45,101 nt of DNA, taken from the NCBI GenBank assembly GCA_001512765.1, contig LFSO01000018.1:1-45101 (forward strand), written 5' to 3'. Of this stretch, positions 25,875-33,736 are shown in pieces. Origin of the DNA: Clostridiales bacterium DTU053 (GTDB taxonomy: Bacteria > Bacillota > Clostridia > Oscillospirales > Acutalibacteraceae). A program made the position numbers and the translations under genes. The notes beneath the pieces are model-generated. The model was not told the origin of the DNA. It saw nothing but the letters and a program-made list of their open reading frames with translations, and searched no databases. The number at the start of each line of letters is the position of its first letter. Positions within the stretch are counted from its first letter, which is position 1.

Positions 25875-26918
25875 ATGAGCATTGAAAAAAGGCTGTTTGG
25901 AAAAACTCCTCAGGGCGAAGAGGTTTTTGAGTTTGTGCTTGCAAATGACAATGCTGAGGTTTCGCTAATCAGCAGGGGCGCGGCTTTGCGCAGACTTCTG
26001 GTCGCCGATAAAGACGGCGAAAAAAGAGATGTGCTTTTGGGCTTTGATGATTTGGAAGGCTATATCGAGAGGTCCGATTATCAGGGAGTAGCCGTAGGTC
26101 CCTTCGCCAACAGAATTGAGGGCGGAAGGCTCAAAATAGGCGGAAAGGAAATAATAGTCCCCCCCAATGAAAAGGGCAGGAATCTCCTTCACAGCGGCGG
26201 GCTTTACTCTAATGCCGTGTGGAGCGGTGAAGTTTCGGGCGACAACAAGGTAGTTTTCAAAAAGAGATTTAAGGATATGGAAGGGGGCTTCCCCGGAAAT
26301 ACCGATGCCGAAATAAGCTATACTCTGGAGAGCGACGGCACCGTTCTTATGGAGTATAAGGCAGTGTCCGACAGCGATATGTACTTCAATCTCACCAACC
26401 ACGCTTATTTCAATCTGGCAGGCTATGACGGCGGGGATATACTGTCCCACAAGCTGAAAATAAACGCCGACAGCTTTTTGCCCGTTGACGAGAACAGCAT
26501 CCCGACGGGTGAATCAAGAAAAGTTGAAGGCACTCCATTTGATTTCAGAGAATTCAAGGAGATTGGCAGAGACATTGAGGCGGATTATGAGCAGCTAAAA
26601 CTTACCGGCGGATATGACCACTGCTTCTGCCTGAATGATTTCGGCAAGGGCTGCAGACTCGCCGCCTCGGTAAAGTGCGAAAAGAGCGGTCTTTGCCTTG
26701 ATGTGTTCACAGACCTCCCCGGAGTGCAGCTTTATACGGGCAATTTCCTCAGCGGCACTGTCGGAAAGGGCGGAAAGCCGATGAACCACCGCACGGGCTT
26801 CTGCCTTGAAACTCAGTACTATCCCGACAGCCCCAATAAACCGCAGTTCCCTTCCTGCTATGTAAAGGCGGGAGAAGTCTTCTTCACAAAAACTTCATAC
26901 AGAGTTTACAGGTACTAA
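25875..26918 (+). CDS. galM: Galactose mutarotase (aldose 1-epimerase)
   Basis: GalM interconverts alpha and beta anomers of galactose and glucose. The 347-residue beta-sandwich protein has the expected NRIEGGR motif near 75, NLLHSGG near 103, the catalytic His in NLTNHAYFNLAG near 177 and the Glu in CLETQYYPDSPN near 312. It has its own promoter and terminator; no other Leloir-pathway gene is near. It is the first plus-strand gene after a long minus-strand block. Confidence 0.93.
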   Translation: MSIEKRLFGKTPQGEEVFEFVLANDNAEVSLISRGAALRRLLVADKDGEKRDVLLGFDDLEGYIERSDYQGVAVGPFANRIEGGRLKIGGKEIIVPPNEKGRNLLHSGGLYSNAVWSGEVSGDNKVVFKKRFKDMEGGFPGNTDAEISYTLESDGTVLMEYKAVSDSDMYFNLTNHAYFNLAGYDGGDILSHKLKINADSFLPVDENSIPTGESRKVEGTPFDFREFKEIGRDIEADYEQLKLTGGYDHCFCLNDFGKGCRLAASVKCEKSGLCLDVFTDLPGVQLYTGNFLSGTVGKGGKPMNHRTGFCLETQYYPDSPNKPQFPSCYVKAGEVFFTKTSYRVYRY

Positions 26919-26920
26919 AC

Positions 26921-26947
26921 AAAGCCAAGGGGCGACCCTTGGCTTTT
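26921..26947 (+). terminator. Rho-independent terminator of galM
   Basis: An 8-bp stem GCCAAGGG/CCCTTGGC with a GCGA loop (26924-26943), extended by flanking A-T pairs, is followed by TTTTGCGTTTTT. Confidence 0.87.
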
Positions 26948-27013
26948 GCGTTTTTCCGCAGAAATTTTGTCTAATTTTAAAATATGATATTTTCTTAACT
27001 TATCTTTTAACAA

Positions 27014-27042
27014 TTGACACAAAAAAATGGCTGTGATATTAT
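27014..27042 (+). promoter_or_regulatory. Sigma-A-type promoter of the 2-oxoacid oxidoreductase operon
   Basis: TTGACA (27014-27019) and TATTAT (27037-27042) are 17 bp apart, with TG two bases... upstream of the -10 region adding extended character. A TATAAT at 27040 has a 20-bp spacer and is less likely. The leader to the ferredoxin ATG would be about 175 nt. Confidence 0.72.
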
Positions 27043-27127
27043 AATTTTGTGTCATAAGCGATTAATTTTTACAGAAAATAGTGTTTTTGCAACTCATTTG
27101 CACTATACATTATTGAAATTTTTAATC

Positions 27128-27210
27128 GGAGGTGGGTTTAGTGGGTTTAGTTTAATTTAAGTCTTTAAGGACTTAAGCAAAACTGCCAAAACCCTCAAAA
27201 CGATTTTGGG
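27128..27210 (+). promoter_or_regulatory. Leader of the oxidoreductase operon with four-codon reading frame and two hairpins
   Basis: Within the 175-nt leader, GGAGG (27128-27132) is placed eight bases before GTG GGT TTA GTT TAA (27141-27155), a possible leader peptide Met-Gly-Leu-Val. Directly after it comes a 7-bp hairpin TTAAGTC/GACTTAA (27157-27176), then a second weak hairpin CCAAAA/TTTTGG (27186-27209) ending 5 nt before the ribosome binding site of the ferredoxin gene. Whether the small frame is translated is not known. Confidence 0.35.
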
Positions 27211-27226
27211 AATTGGAGGAAAGCAA

Positions 27227-27445
27227 ATGAAAATCGAGATCAATTCGAATCTGTGCAAGGGCTGCGAGTTCTGCATAGCATTCTGCCCGAAAAAGGTCTT
27301 GAAAATGCAAAGCGAAAGAGGACCAAAGGGCTATTTTATCCCTTATTTGACCGACAATGACGGATGCACTTCCTGCGGAATCTGCGCAACCATGTGCCCC
27401 GACGGAGCAATTGAGGTCTTTAAGGAGGTAGAAACTGATGGCTAA
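27227..27445 (+). CDS. Ferredoxin-like delta subunit of 2-oxoacid:ferredoxin oxidoreductase
   Basis: A 72-residue protein with two 4Fe-4S motifs: Cys10, Cys13, Cys16, Cys20 and Cys47, Cys50, Cys53, Cys57. It passes electrons from the thiamine-dependent centre to free ferredoxin. The ATG at 27227 has GGAGGA at six bases. It overlaps the alpha-subunit gene by 8 nt. The delta-alpha-beta-gamma order matches VorDBAC/KorDABC operons of anaerobes. Confidence 0.93.
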   Translation: MKIEINSNLCKGCEFCIAFCPKKVLKMQSERGPKGYFIPYLTDNDGCTSCGICATMCPDGAIEVFKEVETDG

Positions 27446-28508
27446 GGTGCTTATGAAAGGCTGCGAAGCCGTTGCCGAAGCTGCAGTCAGAGCAGGCTGC
27501 CGTTTCTTTGCGGGATACCCCATCACACCGCAAAACGAGATTCCCGAATATCTTTCACGCAGACTTCCCGAAGTCGGCGGCGTATTTATACAGGGCGAAA
27601 GCGAAGTAGCATCCGTAAACATGGTTTACGGCGCAGCAACAATGGGCGTAAGAGCTATGACAAGCTCATCCGGCCCCGGTATCAGCCTTAAGGCTGAGGG
27701 TATTTCATACCTTGCAAGCTGCAAGCTGCCCGCGCTCATAGTCAATGTAAGCCGCGGAGGTCCCGGACTCGGCTCCATTCAGCCCGCTCAGTCGGACTAT
27801 CTGCAGGCGACAAAGGCACTCGGACACGGCGGATTCAGAGTAATGGTCTTTGCTCCCTACACACTCCAGGAGGCTGTTGACCTTACATATCAGGCATTCG
27901 ACTATGCCGAGCGCGACAGGAACCCCGTATTCCTTCTTATGGACGGATGTCTGGGCGCCATCATGGAGCTTGTTGAGCTGCCCGAAATGAAAGAGCCGTC
28001 CGATGAAAACACAAAGAAGTGGAACCTCAGAAAGAGGCCCGATGAAAAAAGGCCCGCAAGAGCATTGACTCCGATTTATCCCGAGATAATCCTCGAGATG
28101 GAAAACAAGACCCGCGGCGAGCTTTATAAGAAGTGGGAGCGAGAGGATGTCAAGGTCGAGGAGTTCATGATTGACGACGCCGAGTATGTGGTAGTGGCAT
28201 ACGGCATTGCGGCAAGAGTCGCGAAAGAGGCGGTCATAACTCTCAGAGAGCAGGGCTACAAAATCGGCATGATAAGGCCCATTACCCTTTATCCCTTCCC
28301 CAAGCAGTCTTTCCACAAGCTGAACTACGACAAGGTAAAGGCAATAATCGATATAGAGCTCACAATTCCCGCTCAGATGCGTGACGACATAGCCCTTGAG
28401 GTTATGGGCAGAGCTCCCATATTCGAGTACGGCCGTTCAGGCGGAAATCTGCTTGACGATGACGGCACATACGACGCGATTATGAAGGTCATCAAGGAGG
28501 TGGGATAA
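27438..28508 (+). CDS. 2-oxoacid:ferredoxin oxidoreductase alpha subunit (VorB/KorA family)
   Basis: The 356-residue subunit carries the pyrimidine-binding domain of the TPP enzyme (GYPITPQNEIPEYL near 20-33, SSSGPGISLKAEGISY near 75-90) and the transketolase C-terminal domain. The family contains the 3-methyl-2-oxobutanoate (VorB) and 2-oxoglutarate (KorA) subunits; separate genes for alpha, beta, gamma and delta favour the branched-chain or 2-oxoglutarate type over pyruvate:ferredoxin oxidoreductase of clostridia, which is one fused protein. Substrate is not provable here. Stop and next start overlap (TAATG). Confidence 0.92.
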   Translation: MAKVLMKGCEAVAEAAVRAGCRFFAGYPITPQNEIPEYLSRRLPEVGGVFIQGESEVASVNMVYGAATMGVRAMTSSSGPGISLKAEGISYLASCKLPALIVNVSRGGPGLGSIQPAQSDYLQATKALGHGGFRVMVFAPYTLQEAVDLTYQAFDYAERDRNPVFLLMDGCLGAIMELVELPEMKEPSDENTKKWNLRKRPDEKRPARALTPIYPEIILEMENKTRGELYKKWEREDVKVEEFMIDDAEYVVVAYGIAARVAKEAVITLREQGYKIGMIRPITLYPFPKQSFHKLNYDKVKAIIDIELTIPAQMRDDIALEVMGRAPIFEYGRSGGNLLDDDGTYDAIMKVIKEVG

Positions 28509-29266
28509 TGGCTAAGGAGTATAAGAAGATTTATTCAAGACCCTACGCTATAATGCCCGTTATGAGCGGCTACTGCCCCGGCTGCCTGCACTCTCTGGCA
28601 ACAAAGATTATCGCTGAGGCTGTTGAGGAGCTTGGTCAGCAGGAGAACGCAATGCATATTCTCCCCGTCGGCTGCTCCGCTCTGGGACTTCTCTACTGGA
28701 GAGGCGACATGGTTGGCGCCGCACACGGCAGAGCTCCCGCTGTGGCAACGGGAATCAAGCGCTGCTGCCCGGACAGGCTTGTATTCGCGTATCAGGGCGA
28801 CGGCGACCTTGCGGCAATCGGTCTTGCTGAAATTATTTCCGCCGCTAACAGGGGCGAAAACTTTACAGTAATATTCGCTAACAACTCTACATACGGCATG
28901 ACGGGCGGTCAGATGGCTCCCACAACCCTTATAGGACAAAAGTCCACCACCACATCAGAGGGCAGAAGGGTCGAGGACGCAGGTTATCCCATCAAGATGG
29001 CAGAGATAATCGCTCAGCTTGAGGCTCCCGCATATGTCGCAAGATTTGCCCTCAACACTCCCAAGGGAGTAAACGAGGCAAGGAAAGGCATAAAGAAGGC
29101 ATTCCGCATGCAGCTTGAGGGCAAGGGCTTTACCTTTATAGAGCTTCTTACAAACTGCCCGACAAACTGGGGAATGTCACCTCTTAAGAGCCTCCAGTAC
29201 ATGACCGAGAATACAATGAAGTATTTCGTACCCGGCGTATATAAGGATGTGGAGGTGGGAGCATGA
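28508..29266 (+). CDS. 2-oxoacid:ferredoxin oxidoreductase beta subunit, TPP-binding
   Basis: The 252-residue subunit binds thiamine diphosphate and a 4Fe-4S cluster. Motifs: GYCPGC near 17-22, the TPP motif YQGDGDLAAIGLAE near 97-110 with the later NNSTYGMTGGQMAPTT near 130, which carries the TPP-site Asn. It overlaps the gamma-subunit gene by 4 nt. Oxidative decarboxylation of a 2-oxoacid with CoA would occur at the alpha-beta interface. Confidence 0.93.
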   Translation: MAKEYKKIYSRPYAIMPVMSGYCPGCLHSLATKIIAEAVEELGQQENAMHILPVGCSALGLLYWRGDMVGAAHGRAPAVATGIKRCCPDRLVFAYQGDGDLAAIGLAEIISAANRGENFTVIFANNSTYGMTGGQMAPTTLIGQKSTTTSEGRRVEDAGYPIKMAEIIAQLEAPAYVARFALNTPKGVNEARKGIKKAFRMQLEGKGFTFIELLTNCPTNWGMSPLKSLQYMTENTMKYFVPGVYKDVEVGA

Positions 29267-29814
29267 AACAGAGCATATTAATTTCAGGTTCAGGCGGACA
29301 AGGCGTTCTCAGCGCAGGCATGCTGCTTGCCCAGAGCGCGGCTGACTCCGGCAAATACGCCAGCTTCCTTCCCGAATACGGTCCCGAGCAGAGAGGCGGC
29401 AGCGCAAAGTGCACCGTCCTCACAAGCGACAAGGAAATAATCTCTCCCCTGCCGAAAAAGTGCATGTACTGGATTTGCATGAACGAGCAGTCCTTTAAGA
29501 AATTCGGCACTCAATTAAAAGAGGGCGGCGTCCTTGTTTACAACTCCAACAGAGTTACATCTCCCATTACAAGGACAGACATCACCGCCATTCCCGTTCC
29601 GTCGGACCAGCTTGCCGACCAGCTCGGCAACCCCAAGGCCGCGAACATTATTCTCATAGGCGCTCTGCTTGCCGCAAGAAAGGCAATAGTTGACCCCGAG
29701 CACTTCCTTAAAAGCCTTGAAGAGAAATTCGCCAGCAAGTCCGACGAAATCAGGGAGCTTAACGCAAAGGCCTTCAAAATCGGCGGCGACATCGGCAAAG
29801 ATTATGCGGAATAA
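29263..29814 (+). CDS. 2-oxoacid:ferredoxin oxidoreductase gamma subunit
   Basis: The 183-residue subunit begins KQSILISGSGGQGVLSAGML, the glycine-rich opening of the gamma family thought to take part in CoA binding, and shows the conserved PEYGPEQRGGSAKC segment near 38-50. It completes the four-subunit complex. A 29-nt gap with its own AAAGGAG follows before the 71-residue orphan gene. Confidence 0.93.
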   Translation: MKQSILISGSGGQGVLSAGMLLAQSAADSGKYASFLPEYGPEQRGGSAKCTVLTSDKEIISPLPKKCMYWICMNEQSFKKFGTQLKEGGVLVYNSNRVTSPITRTDITAIPVPSDQLADQLGNPKAANIILIGALLAARKAIVDPEHFLKSLEEKFASKSDEIRELNAKAFKIGGDIGKDYAE

Positions 29815-29843
29815 GTAAAATTTAAAATAAAGGAGACATTGCT

Positions 29844-30059
29844 ATGCCCAAGTATTCATTCGAAAACACAATCGGCGAACTTCTTGATACCCCCGAAACC
29901 AGAGCTCTCATCGACGAGCTTTGCCCCGAGCTTCTTGAGCATCCGATGCTCGAGGTCGGCAGACCCTTCAAGGTAAATCAGGCTCTTCCCTTCATCGAGG
30001 GTCTTGCAGACAAGGAGAGAATCGAGAACTTCAGAAGAAGGCTTGAGGCTATCGAATAA
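29844..30059 (+). CDS. Stand-alone small helical domain protein, last gene of the oxidoreductase operon
   Basis: A 71-residue acidic protein, MPKYSFENTIGELLDTPETR..., with the pattern 'F-x3-T-x-GELLD-[ND]P-x-R-x-L-x(5)-P-x-L-x-HPML' then 'LPFIEGLADKERI'. The same module is known to me as the C-terminal tail of diverse Firmicutes hydrolases and glycosidases; here it stands alone. It has a good ribosome binding site and lies upstream of the operon terminator, so it should be made with the complex. Its function is unknown. It carries no cysteine-based cofactor motif. Confidence 0.75.
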   Translation: MPKYSFENTIGELLDTPETRALIDELCPELLEHPMLEVGRPFKVNQALPFIEGLADKERIENFRRRLEAIE

Positions 30060-30074
30060 TCAAACGCCAAAAGC

Positions 30075-30109
30075 ACAAAGCACAGCTTAACGCTGTGCTT
30101 TGTTTTTTT
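30075..30109 (+). terminator. Rho-independent terminator of the oxidoreductase operon
   Basis: A perfect 12-bp stem (ACAAAGCACAGC and complement) with a TTAAC loop is followed by seven T residues. Confidence 0.92.
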
Positions 30110-30157
30110 ATGGGCCGCGGCAGAGCGCTTCCGTCAGCGGCGAACCAATAAAAGAAT

Positions 30158-30184
30158 AAAACCGCCCATGGGAGGCGGTTTTTT
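30158..30184. terminator. Bidirectional terminator between the oxidoreductase operon and cysK
   Basis: A 9-bp stem AAAACCGCC/GGCGGTTTT with a seven-base loop. T-rich sequence lies on both sides, so it can stop cysK transcripts on the minus strand, about 105 nt after the stop codon, and any plus-strand read-through. Confidence 0.7.
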
Positions 30185-30286
30185 GAAAGGAGGTATGGTG
30201 CCCGTTTCATTGGGCTATGGGATGAAGAAAATGTGCGCCAATGTGGCATTGGGAGGAAATATATTACATCTACCGTGTTGTCTGAA

Positions 30287-31216
30287 CTATGAGAAAAGAG
30301 GTGTAGAGAGGTATCTGTCGCCTGTGTCGGGGAGGATGACGACGATATTCTTGCCCTCGTTTTCGGGACGCTTGGAGAGCTGTACGGCTGCCCATGCTGC
30401 GGCACCCGATGAAATGCCAACGAGAATGCCCTCGGTTAACGCTATTTCCTTGCCTGTAGCAAAGGCGTCCTCGTTGTCAACCTTTATGACCTCGTCATAA
30501 ACGGATGTATTAAGAGTATTGGGCACAAAGCCAGCGCCGATGCCCTGAATCTTGTGGGGACCTGCCTTGCCCTCCGAGAGAACGGGCGATGCGGAGGGCT
30601 CTACCGCTACAACCTTAATGTTGGGGTTTTTCTCCTTTAAGAATTCGCCCACGCCAGTAATAGTTCCGCCTGTGCCGACGCCGGCTACGAAAATATCCAC
30701 TTTTCCGTCGGTCTGGTTCCAGATTTCAACTGCTGTCGTAGCCTTGTGGATTGCGGGGTTTGCTGGGTTGTCGAACTGACCGGGGATAAATGAGCCGGGG
30801 ATTTCTTTTGCCAGCTCCTCAGCCTTTGCGATTGCGCCCTTCATGCCGAGAGCGCCGTCGGTGAGCACCAGCTCCGCGCCGTATGCTTTAAGCAGATTTC
30901 TGCGTTCTATGCTCATGGTGTCGGGCATGGTGAGTATGATTCTGTATCCCTTTGACGCTGCGACCGCTGCAAGACCTATGCCCGTATTGCCGCTGGTCGG
31001 CTCAATTATGACCGCGCCGGGTTTTAATACTCCCCTTTGCTCCGCGTCCTCAATCATTGCCTTTGCTATTCTATCCTTTACGCTTCCCGCGGGGTTAAAG
31101 TACTCAAGTTTTGCGAGTATCCTTGCCTTTGCCCCCAGCTTTTCAGCGAATTTGCTAAGCTCTGCTATGGGGGTATTGCCCACCAAATCTAAAAAACCCT
31201 TCTTAATGTCTGCCAT
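30287..31216 (-). CDS. cysK: Cysteine synthase A
   Basis: CysK makes cysteine from O-acetylserine and sulfide with pyridoxal phosphate. The 309-residue product from ATG 31216 ([16 protein letters not shown]) has Lys47 in PAGSVKDRI as the PLP lysine, [10 protein letters not shown] near 77-86 and [12 protein letters not shown] near 180-190. The start was chosen by family length; in-frame ATGs 18 and 66 bases upstream add an unrelated tail. A strong promoter lies 150 bp upstream. No cysE or sulfate-assimilation gene is adjacent. Confidence 0.96.
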   Translation of the reverse strand: MADIKKGFLDLVGNTPIAELSKFAEKLGAKARILAKLEYFNPAGSVKDRIAKAMIEDAEQRGVLKPGAVIIEPTSGNTGIGLAAVAASKGYRIILTMPDTMSIERRNLLKAYGAELVLTDGALGMKGAIAKAEELAKEIPGSFIPGQFDNPANPAIHKATTAVEIWNQTDGKVDIFVAGVGTGGTITGVGEFLKEKNPNIKVVAVEPSASPVLSEGKAGPHKIQGIGAGFVPNTLNTSVYDEVIKVDNEDAFATGKEIALTEGILVGISSGAAAWAAVQLSKRPENEGKNIVVILPDTGDRYLSTPLFS

Positions 31217-31367
31217 AATGTCACTGCCCTTCATATAATAGTAGCTGTTTGTATTATAACCGTTTGTAATCTCCGTCCCCATTTTAACATCGTTTTGTAA
31301 GGTTGAATTTCATCTTATCACCTAAACCTAATAAACATATATATTTTCTATGCATTTCCTTGTTATT

Positions 31368-31396
31368 AGTATATAGAGGTGGAAATAAAATGTCAA
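31368..31396 (-). promoter_or_regulatory. Strong sigma-A-type promoter of cysK
   Basis: TTGACA and TATACT on the minus strand are 17 bp apart, giving a leader of about 145 nt to cysK. A TATAAT at 31253-31258 lies closer to the gene but has no -35 match. The length of the leader leaves room for regulation, but I recognise no T-box, S-box or CymR-type site in it. Confidence 0.75.
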
Positions 31397-31427
31397 TAGT
31401 TTTTTTGAATAATTTTTAATTAAGGGC

Positions 31428-31457
31428 AAAAAAAGAGCCGCAGAGTGCCTGCGGCTT
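31428..31457 (-). terminator. Rho-independent terminator of the ireB operon
   Basis: A stem AGCCGCAG/CTGCGGCT with a short loop is followed on the minus strand by seven T residues, a few bases past the stop codon of the 31464-31757 gene. Confidence 0.87.
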
Positions 31458-31463
31458 TGCGTT

Positions 31464-31757
31464 TTAAGGATTAAGGGCTCTTTCAAGCCAAATGGAGGCT
31501 ATGTCCATTGCCTCGTAAAGACCTTTTTTCTCGCTCTTTTTGACTATTCTGTCCTTGGGTCTGACCTCGGGGTCGGTATTGAGAAGCTGTACGCTTACTT
31601 TGTCGGCAAGCTCAAGGTCGCCCATCTGTTTTGTTTCAAGGATTTGCAGCATTATGACAAAGGGGTCTTCGGGATTGCCGTAATAAAGCGTTCTGCCGCA
31701 TCTTACAAGGGGTTTGCCTTTATATGTCAAAAGCTTCTCCTTCTTCTTTTCTGCCAT
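31464..31757 (-). CDS. Conserved small hypothetical protein partnered with IreB
   Basis: A 97-residue protein beginning MAEKKKEKLLTYKGKPLVR, with 'RTLYYGNPEDPFVIMLQILE' and a lysine-rich end. I recall similar proteins as uncharacterised entries in many Clostridia but know no function. The start at 31757 has AAAGGTG six bases upstream; the frame is open nine codons further. It lies 31 nt downstream of ireB in one transcript, in the slot where ruvX is usually found. No membrane or secretion signal is visible. Confidence 0.75.
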   Translation of the reverse strand: MAEKKKEKLLTYKGKPLVRCGRTLYYGNPEDPFVIMLQILETKQMGDLELADKVSVQLLNTDPEVRPKDRIVKKSEKKGLYEAMDIASIWLERALNP

Positions 31758-31788
31758 TAGCATCACCTTTCCCATTTTTAGCAAACTC

Positions 31789-32049
31789 TTAGGGTTTGCC
31801 TTTTACAATGCCCAGATAATCTTTAATCATAGCCTGAAGGATTTCGTCCCTGTCAAGCCTTCTGATAAGGTTGCGGGCATTGTTGTGCGTGGTAATATAA
31901 GTCGGGTCTTCGGAAAGCAGATAACCGACAAGCTGACTGATGGGATTATAACCCTTCTCCTCCAAGGCTCTGTAAACCTGCGCAAGGATTTTTTTCATCT
32001 CCATATCATATTCGTCTCGGATTGAGAATGTAATGGTTTTGTCAGTCAT
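31789..32049 (-). CDS. ireB: IreB family regulatory phosphoprotein (UPF0297)
   Basis: An 86-residue protein with the family pattern: [59 protein letters not shown]. In Enterococcus faecalis IreB is phosphorylated on threonines near the N-terminus by the PASTA kinase IreK and affects cephalosporin resistance; Thr2, Thr5 and Thr7 are candidates here. The ATG has GGAGGTGGCAGC upstream and a good promoter. The usual neighbours ruvX and the DUF1292 gene are absent. Confidence 0.93.
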   Translation of the reverse strand: MTDKTITFSIRDEYDMEMKKILAQVYRALEEKGYNPISQLVGYLLSEDPTYITTHNNARNLIRRLDRDEILQAMIKDYLGIVKGKP

Positions 32050-32116
32050 GCTGCCACCTCCAAATCGAATGCTTTGAGACCCTTTACTTATTCGTCCCTA
32101 ATTATATTATACAATT

Positions 32117-32145
32117 ATTATATAACAGGTATATTTTTTTTACAA
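32117..32145 (-). promoter_or_regulatory. Sigma-A-type promoter of ireB
   Basis: On the minus strand TTGTAA and TATAAT are 17 bp apart, with an A-tract in the spacer. A second TATAAT overlaps a few bases downstream. The leader is about 60 nt. Confidence 0.7.
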
Positions 32146-32175
32146 GGATTTTTCCCGTAAAATTCCCTTTTGGCG

Positions 32176-33555
32176 TCAGAATACAAGTTTTTCCGCGATG
32201 TAATCCTTAAGGGAGGCGATGGGAATTCTGACCTGCTCCATGGAATCCCTGTCACGAACGGTTACGCAGCCGTCGTTTTCGCTGTCGAAGTCGTAGGTAA
32301 TGCAGAAGGGTGTGCCGATTTCGTCCTGTCTTCTGTATCTCTTGCCGATGGAGCCGGCGTCGTCGTACTCAACATTGAAGCTCTTTGAAAGCTCATTATA
32401 AATCTTCTCTGCCTGCTCGCCCAGCTTTTTGGAGAGGGGCAGAACGGCTGCCTTGACGGGAGCGAGGGCGGGATGGAGTCTGAGAACAACTCTTACATCG
32501 CCCTTTTCAGCGTCCACGACCTCCTCGTCGTATGCCTCGCAAAGGAATGCGAGGACGACTCTGTCAACGCCGAGGGAAGGCTCAACAACATAGGGCAGGT
32601 ACTTCTCGTTGGTCTCCTGGTCGAAATACTCAAGGCTCTTGCCCGAGGTGTTCTGGTGCTGGGTAAGGTCGAAGTCTGTGCGGCTTGCGATGCCCCAAAG
32701 CTCGCCCCAGCCGAAGGGGAACATAAACTCAATGTCGGTTGTGGCGTTGGAGTAGTGGGAGAGCTCTTCCTTCTCGTGGTCGCGGAGTTTCAGGTTCTCG
32801 TCCTTAATTCCGAGGGATTTAAGCCAGTTTACGCAGTAGTCTTTCCAATAGGAGAACCACTCAAGCTCCGTGCCGGGTTTGCAGAAGAACTCAAGCTCCA
32901 TCTGCTCGAACTCTCTTGTTCTGAATATGAAGTTGCCGGGGGTGATTTCGTTTCTGAAGGATTTGCCTATCTGGCATACGCCGAAGGGAACCTTTTTCCT
33001 TGCTGTTCTTTGAACATTAAGGAAGTTTACGAAAATGCCCTGAGCGGTTTCGGGGCGGAGATAAATCTCGTTCTTTGAATCCTCTGTAACGCCCTGGAAG
33101 GTCTTGAACATGAGATTGAACTTTCTGATTTCGGTAAAGTTAAGGGCGCCGCAGTTGGGGCAGACGATATTGTGCTCCACGATGTACTTGGACATCTCCT
33201 CAAAGCTCCATCCTGCGGGGTTTGCGCCGCTGTCCTCTATGAGCTTGTCGGCTCTGTGGCGGGTTTTGCACTCCTTGCAGTCCATAAGGGGGTCGGAGAA
33301 ACCGCCCACATGACCAGAGGCTACCCAGACGGTGGGGTTCATAAGGATTGCGGTGTCAAGTCCCACATTGTAGGGGCACTCGCGGACAAACTTTTGCCAC
33401 CATGCGCTCTTTACATTGTTCTTAAACTCTACGCCCAGCGGGCCGTAATCCCATGTGTTTGAAAGGCCGCCGTATATTTCGCTGCCTGCATATACAAAGC
33501 CTCTGCCCTTGCAGAGAGCGACGATTTTCTCCATGCTTTTCTCGCTGTTAAGCAT
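32176..33555 (-). CDS. glyS: Glycyl-tRNA synthetase (dimeric class II type)
   Basis: This is the single-chain (alpha2) glycyl-tRNA synthetase found in archaea, eukaryotes and many Firmicutes, not the alpha/beta form of E. coli. The 459-residue product from ATG 33555 has [22 protein letters not shown] near 17-38, motif 2 '[20 protein letters not shown]' near 215, motif 3 '[10 protein letters not shown]' near 333, and the anticodon-binding domain after 360. The start has GGAGG seven bases upstream; the frame extends 20 codons further without support. No T-box was found in the leader. Confidence 0.96.
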   Translation of the reverse strand: MLNSEKSMEKIVALCKGRGFVYAGSEIYGGLSNTWDYGPLGVEFKNNVKSAWWQKFVRECPYNVGLDTAILMNPTVWVASGHVGGFSDPLMDCKECKTRHRADKLIEDSGANPAGWSFEEMSKYIVEHNIVCPNCGALNFTEIRKFNLMFKTFQGVTEDSKNEIYLRPETAQGIFVNFLNVQRTARKKVPFGVCQIGKSFRNEITPGNFIFRTREFEQMELEFFCKPGTELEWFSYWKDYCVNWLKSLGIKDENLKLRDHEKEELSHYSNATTDIEFMFPFGWGELWGIASRTDFDLTQHQNTSGKSLEYFDQETNEKYLPYVVEPSLGVDRVVLAFLCEAYDEEVVDAEKGDVRVVLRLHPALAPVKAAVLPLSKKLGEQAEKIYNELSKSFNVEYDDAGSIGKRYRRQDEIGTPFCITYDFDSENDGCVTVRDRDSMEQVRIPIASLKDYIAEKLVF

Positions 33556-33613
33556 CAATTTACCTCCGAACAAACTTAATATGTTAAACTTTAGAATTAC
33601 ACTAAAAAATATC

Positions 33614-33633
33614 AAGCCTTGCCGCCAAGGCTT
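33614..33633 (-). terminator. Hairpin between hemW and glyS
   Basis: A perfect 8-bp stem AAGCCTTG/CAAGGCTT with a four-base loop lies about 100 nt after the hemW stop codon and 59 nt before the glyS ATG. On the minus strand it is followed by GATATTTTTTAG, a weak T-tract. It may end the obgE-hemW transcript or be part of the glyS leader. Confidence 0.5.
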
Positions 33634-33736
33634 TTGCCTTAAACGCTTATTTGAGATTTTATCATATATTATGACCGCTTAAAAGTCAAGAATAGCGAAA
33701 ATTCGTTGAAATTCTTAACTTTTCCTTAATTGCTTA

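Noticed and set aside
30168-30500. Plus-strand frame with an AAAGGAGG just inside it, after the oxidoreductase terminators
   Set aside because: It lies behind two terminators, begins within a hairpin, runs antisense into cysK and its translation has no domain-like pattern.
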